DNA from: Candidatus Competibacteraceae bacterium
GTDB lineage: Bacteria; Pseudomonadota; Gammaproteobacteria; Competibacterales; Competibacteraceae
DNA: 5,487 nucleotides
Assembly: GCA_020444985.1 (NCBI GenBank)
Contig: JAGRHK010000145.1
Location: 1-5,487, forward strand
Reading direction: 5' to 3'
The position numbers and the translations under genes were made by a program. Positions 3,928-5,487 of the stretch are shown here, one piece after another. Numbering within the stretch: the first letter of the stretch is position 1; the number at the start of each line of letters is the position of its first letter. The notes below the pieces were generated by a model that saw only the letters and a list, made by a program, of their open reading frames with translations, made no database searches and had not been told where the DNA came from.

Positions 3928-5487
3928 CGGGTCTTCCCGATCGTCGGTGGCGTGGTAGGGATAGGGTTGGTGCTGGCTACTGGTCCAGTCCCAGGTGTTG
4001 CCCGTCATGTCGATGAGTCCCTCCGGTGTTTCGCCACCGGGAAAGATGCCCACCGGGGTAGTGCGGTGGATATGGGTTTCGAAGGTGTTGCACCGCGTGG
4101 CGTCGAAGTCGTCGCCGTAGGCGTAACGCCGTCCTGTGGGTCCGCGTGCGGCGGCTTCCCATTCCGTTTCAGTCGGCAGGCGGAAGGCTTGACCGGTTTG
4201 CGCACTGAGCCAGGCGCAGTAGGCACGGGCTTCGTACCAGCAAACGCCCACCACCGGCTGGGCGGGGTTGTTGAACGCCGTGTCGTTCCAAAAAGCCGGT
4301 TGGGTTTGCCGACCAGGGGGATACCATTCTTCTAGCTGCGCTTCAAAGGCGTCGTCGTCCATACGAGCGATTTTTTCCCAATTGTCGGCTTGCTGGGACG
4401 TAATCCGTCCTTGCTGGTGTAGGTTACGGATGTTGTCAAAATTCGCCTGTAAGGTCTGACGATTCTCACGCCATTGCTGTTTGGCGCCTTCCGCTGTGTT
4501 TTCCCCCCGTCGCCATGCTTGTGCGGCTTCGGTGTCCCACCAGCGTGCGTCTTCGTAGCCACCTGCTTTCCAGAAGAGGGCGTACTCGGCGTTGGTGACG
4601 GGGAATTGGCCGAGCTGGAAGGCGTGGAGGGTGACGGGATGGACGGGGGCTTCACCGTCGTAGTGCCCTTCGTCGCTGCCGATGGGGTAGGTGCCGCCGG
4701 ATATCGGGATCAGTGGAGGCAGGAGGTAGTCGCCGTGCGGTCCTGGGTGTCGTTGCCAGCGTGGGTCGCCTAGTGTGCCGAGGGCCAGCCCTGCGGCGAT
4801 CCGCGCCCGCAGGTCGGCGCTGGGGTCTTGGGTGCGTGCGAGTAAGGCGTGGCGCAGGGTGGCTTTCGTCTGCTCGGATACCCGCACATCCGGTTGCGCG
4901 GCACAGCGCCCGGCTAGTGCGAGGTTGGCGGCCATTAGGTCGGTGATGAAGGTGTCGGGATTGAGTGCCATCGCCGCTGCGAGTACGGTGGTTTCTTCCC
5001 AGCCGGTGCCGGGTAGCGGCGGTAAGGGGTCGGAGTCGGCAAGATCGGCGAGGGTTTCCGCAAGGTGGGGCGAGACTTGATCGGCACGCCATGCGCGCTG
5101 CACCCGGTAGGGTTCGGGATGGGCAGCGAGCCAGCGGGCGGCGAAGTATTCTTGCAGGAGTTGGTGGACGTAGAGCACTGCGTCCCGGCCCAGATCTTCT
5201 TCGAGCACGCCGAGGGCTTCACCGGCTTGCAGCACCTCGTTAGCGCGGTCGTGAGCGAGGAGGTCGAGGGCGTCTTGGTAGTCGATGCGCACTTGCGAGG
5301 CTTCGCCGGGCTGGCGCTGAGCCTGCATCCCAAAGGCGAGGTGGCTCAACCGGTCGAACAGGATGCCTTGCTGAGGGAGTTCGTGGGGCGTTCTCCAGTT
5401 CCGGGATTGGCTGAATCGGTTGTGATCACGCGCACTGATCAGTGTGTCCGGCTGAAACAGCGGGTGGTCGGCTTCGATTTCGCGTTG
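3784..5487 (-). CDS. NACHT-like STAND - FGE-sulfatase-fold receptor with DGR variable C-terminus (5' partial)
   Basis: The frame is open from the right edge to the TGA at 3784-3786, giving 567 residues of a longer protein. The TTG at 5349 and ATG at 5328 are internal because the 46 upstream residues continue the domain. Fragment residues ~1-125 look like the end of a NACHT-type STAND module, with the mark VLYVHQLLQEYFAARWL (~104-120). Residues ~125-250 are Ala/Leu-rich helices, possibly HEAT-like (ADLRARIAAGLALGTLGD). Residues ~254-567 are the FGE-sulfatase fold: PISGGTYPIGSDEGHYDGE, FQLGQFPVTNAEY, VVGVCWYEARAYCAWLS, FRLPTETEWEAAARG, DMTGNTWDW, VVRGGSW, GFRLV. A charged helical insert of ~75 residues (~318-392) splits the fold. 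Residues 534-557 are the DGR-variable segment. It would act as a hypervariable ligand sensor coupled to an NTPase switch; its effector domain would be N-terminal and outside the window. Confidence 0.9.
   Translation of the reverse strand, partial: QREIEADHPLFQPDTLISARDHNRFSQSRNWRTPHELPQQGILFDRLSHLAFGMQAQRQPGEASQVRIDYQDALDLLAHDRANEVLQAGEALGVLEEDLGRDAVLYVHQLLQEYFAARWLAAHPEPYRVQRAWRADQVSPHLAETLADLADSDPLPPLPGTGWEETTVLAAAMALNPDTFITDLMAANLALAGRCAAQPDVRVSEQTKATLRHALLARTQDPSADLRARIAAGLALGTLGDPRWQRHPGPHGDYLLPPLIPISGGTYPIGSDEGHYDGEAPVHPVTLHAFQLGQFPVTNAEYALFWKAGGYEDARWWDTEAAQAWRRGENTAEGAKQQWRENRQTLQANFDNIRNLHQQGRITSQQADNWEKIARMDDDAFEAQLEEWYPPGRQTQPAFWNDTAFNNPAQPVVGVCWYEARAYCAWLSAQTGQAFRLPTETEWEAAARGPTGRRYAYGDDFDATRCNTFETHIHRTTPVGIFPGGETPEGLIDMTGNTWDWTSSQHQPYPYHATDDREDPAGDARRVVRGGSWSFDPVNARAASRNHYAPNIRFDNLGFRLVCASPI
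3908..3932 (-). repeat. GC palindrome at 5' edge of variable repeat 2
   Basis: Arms 3908-3918 and 3922-3932 around a three-base loop give ten Watson-Crick pairs; next to the loop the coding (minus) strand adds a G-T wobble. This is the place where VR2 and VR1 stop being alike on the 5' side. The palindrome is longer than at VR1 although the flanking codons differ. Confidence 0.5.

Overview
The window looks like an accessory, conflict-system island from a GC-rich proteobacterium. A gammaproteobacterium related to purple sulfur bacteria, Thiotrichales or Competibacter is my best guess, based on protein style and on the C6/G6 stem-loop repeats beside a DUF559 gene. That is an inference; there is no rRNA or housekeeping marker. 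Both outer genes run off the window, so the TIR gene lacks its N-terminus and the minus-strand NACHT-like gene lacks its NTPase core.

Layout. Positions 1-652 (+) hold the end of a TIR-domain protein that finishes in a small helical effector-associated domain (EAD). Its stop codon overlaps the ribosome site of 663-3074 (+), an EAD - STAND NTPase - FGE-sulfatase-fold (C-type-lectin-like) protein. From 3075 to 3783 there are four copies of a 37-38 bp GC-rich stem-loop repeat, a DUF559 nuclease-like gene (3274-3648, +) and two DUF559 3'-end scraps. From 3784 past the right edge (-) a second receptor converges on the first: the C-terminal part of a NACHT-like STAND protein, also ending in an FGE-sulfatase-fold domain.

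Main discovery. The last ~150 bp of the two convergent receptor genes are a pair of variable repeats of a diversity-generating retroelement (DGR). Over 152 aligned bases (2931-3082 and the reverse complement of 3776-3927) they differ at 23 sites. Of these, 22 lie in a 72-base core, 21 of those 22 are at codon positions 1 or 2, and all are explained by an adenine at that place in a shared template. The 41 bases at the 3' side, running through the stop codon, are identical and fit an initiation-of-mutagenic-homology (IMH) tract. No reverse transcriptase, Avd or template repeat is present here, so one remote DGR would have to diversify both receptors in trans.

Proposed working. The hypervariable lectin-like C-termini would sense ligands, for example phage or cell-surface molecules. 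Binding would switch the STAND ATPase, and the EAD of the first receptor would recruit the TIR-EAD protein by like-with-like contact, activating a TIR NADase or related nucleotide activity and cell arrest or death. The parts and variable repeats are seen in the sequence; the signalling chain is inferred from these families. As I recall, DGR-diversified conflict-system sensors have been reported in multicellular bacteria, so the class may not be wholly new. One shared variable cassette on two different STAND architectures facing each other across a repeat/nuclease cassette is still notable.
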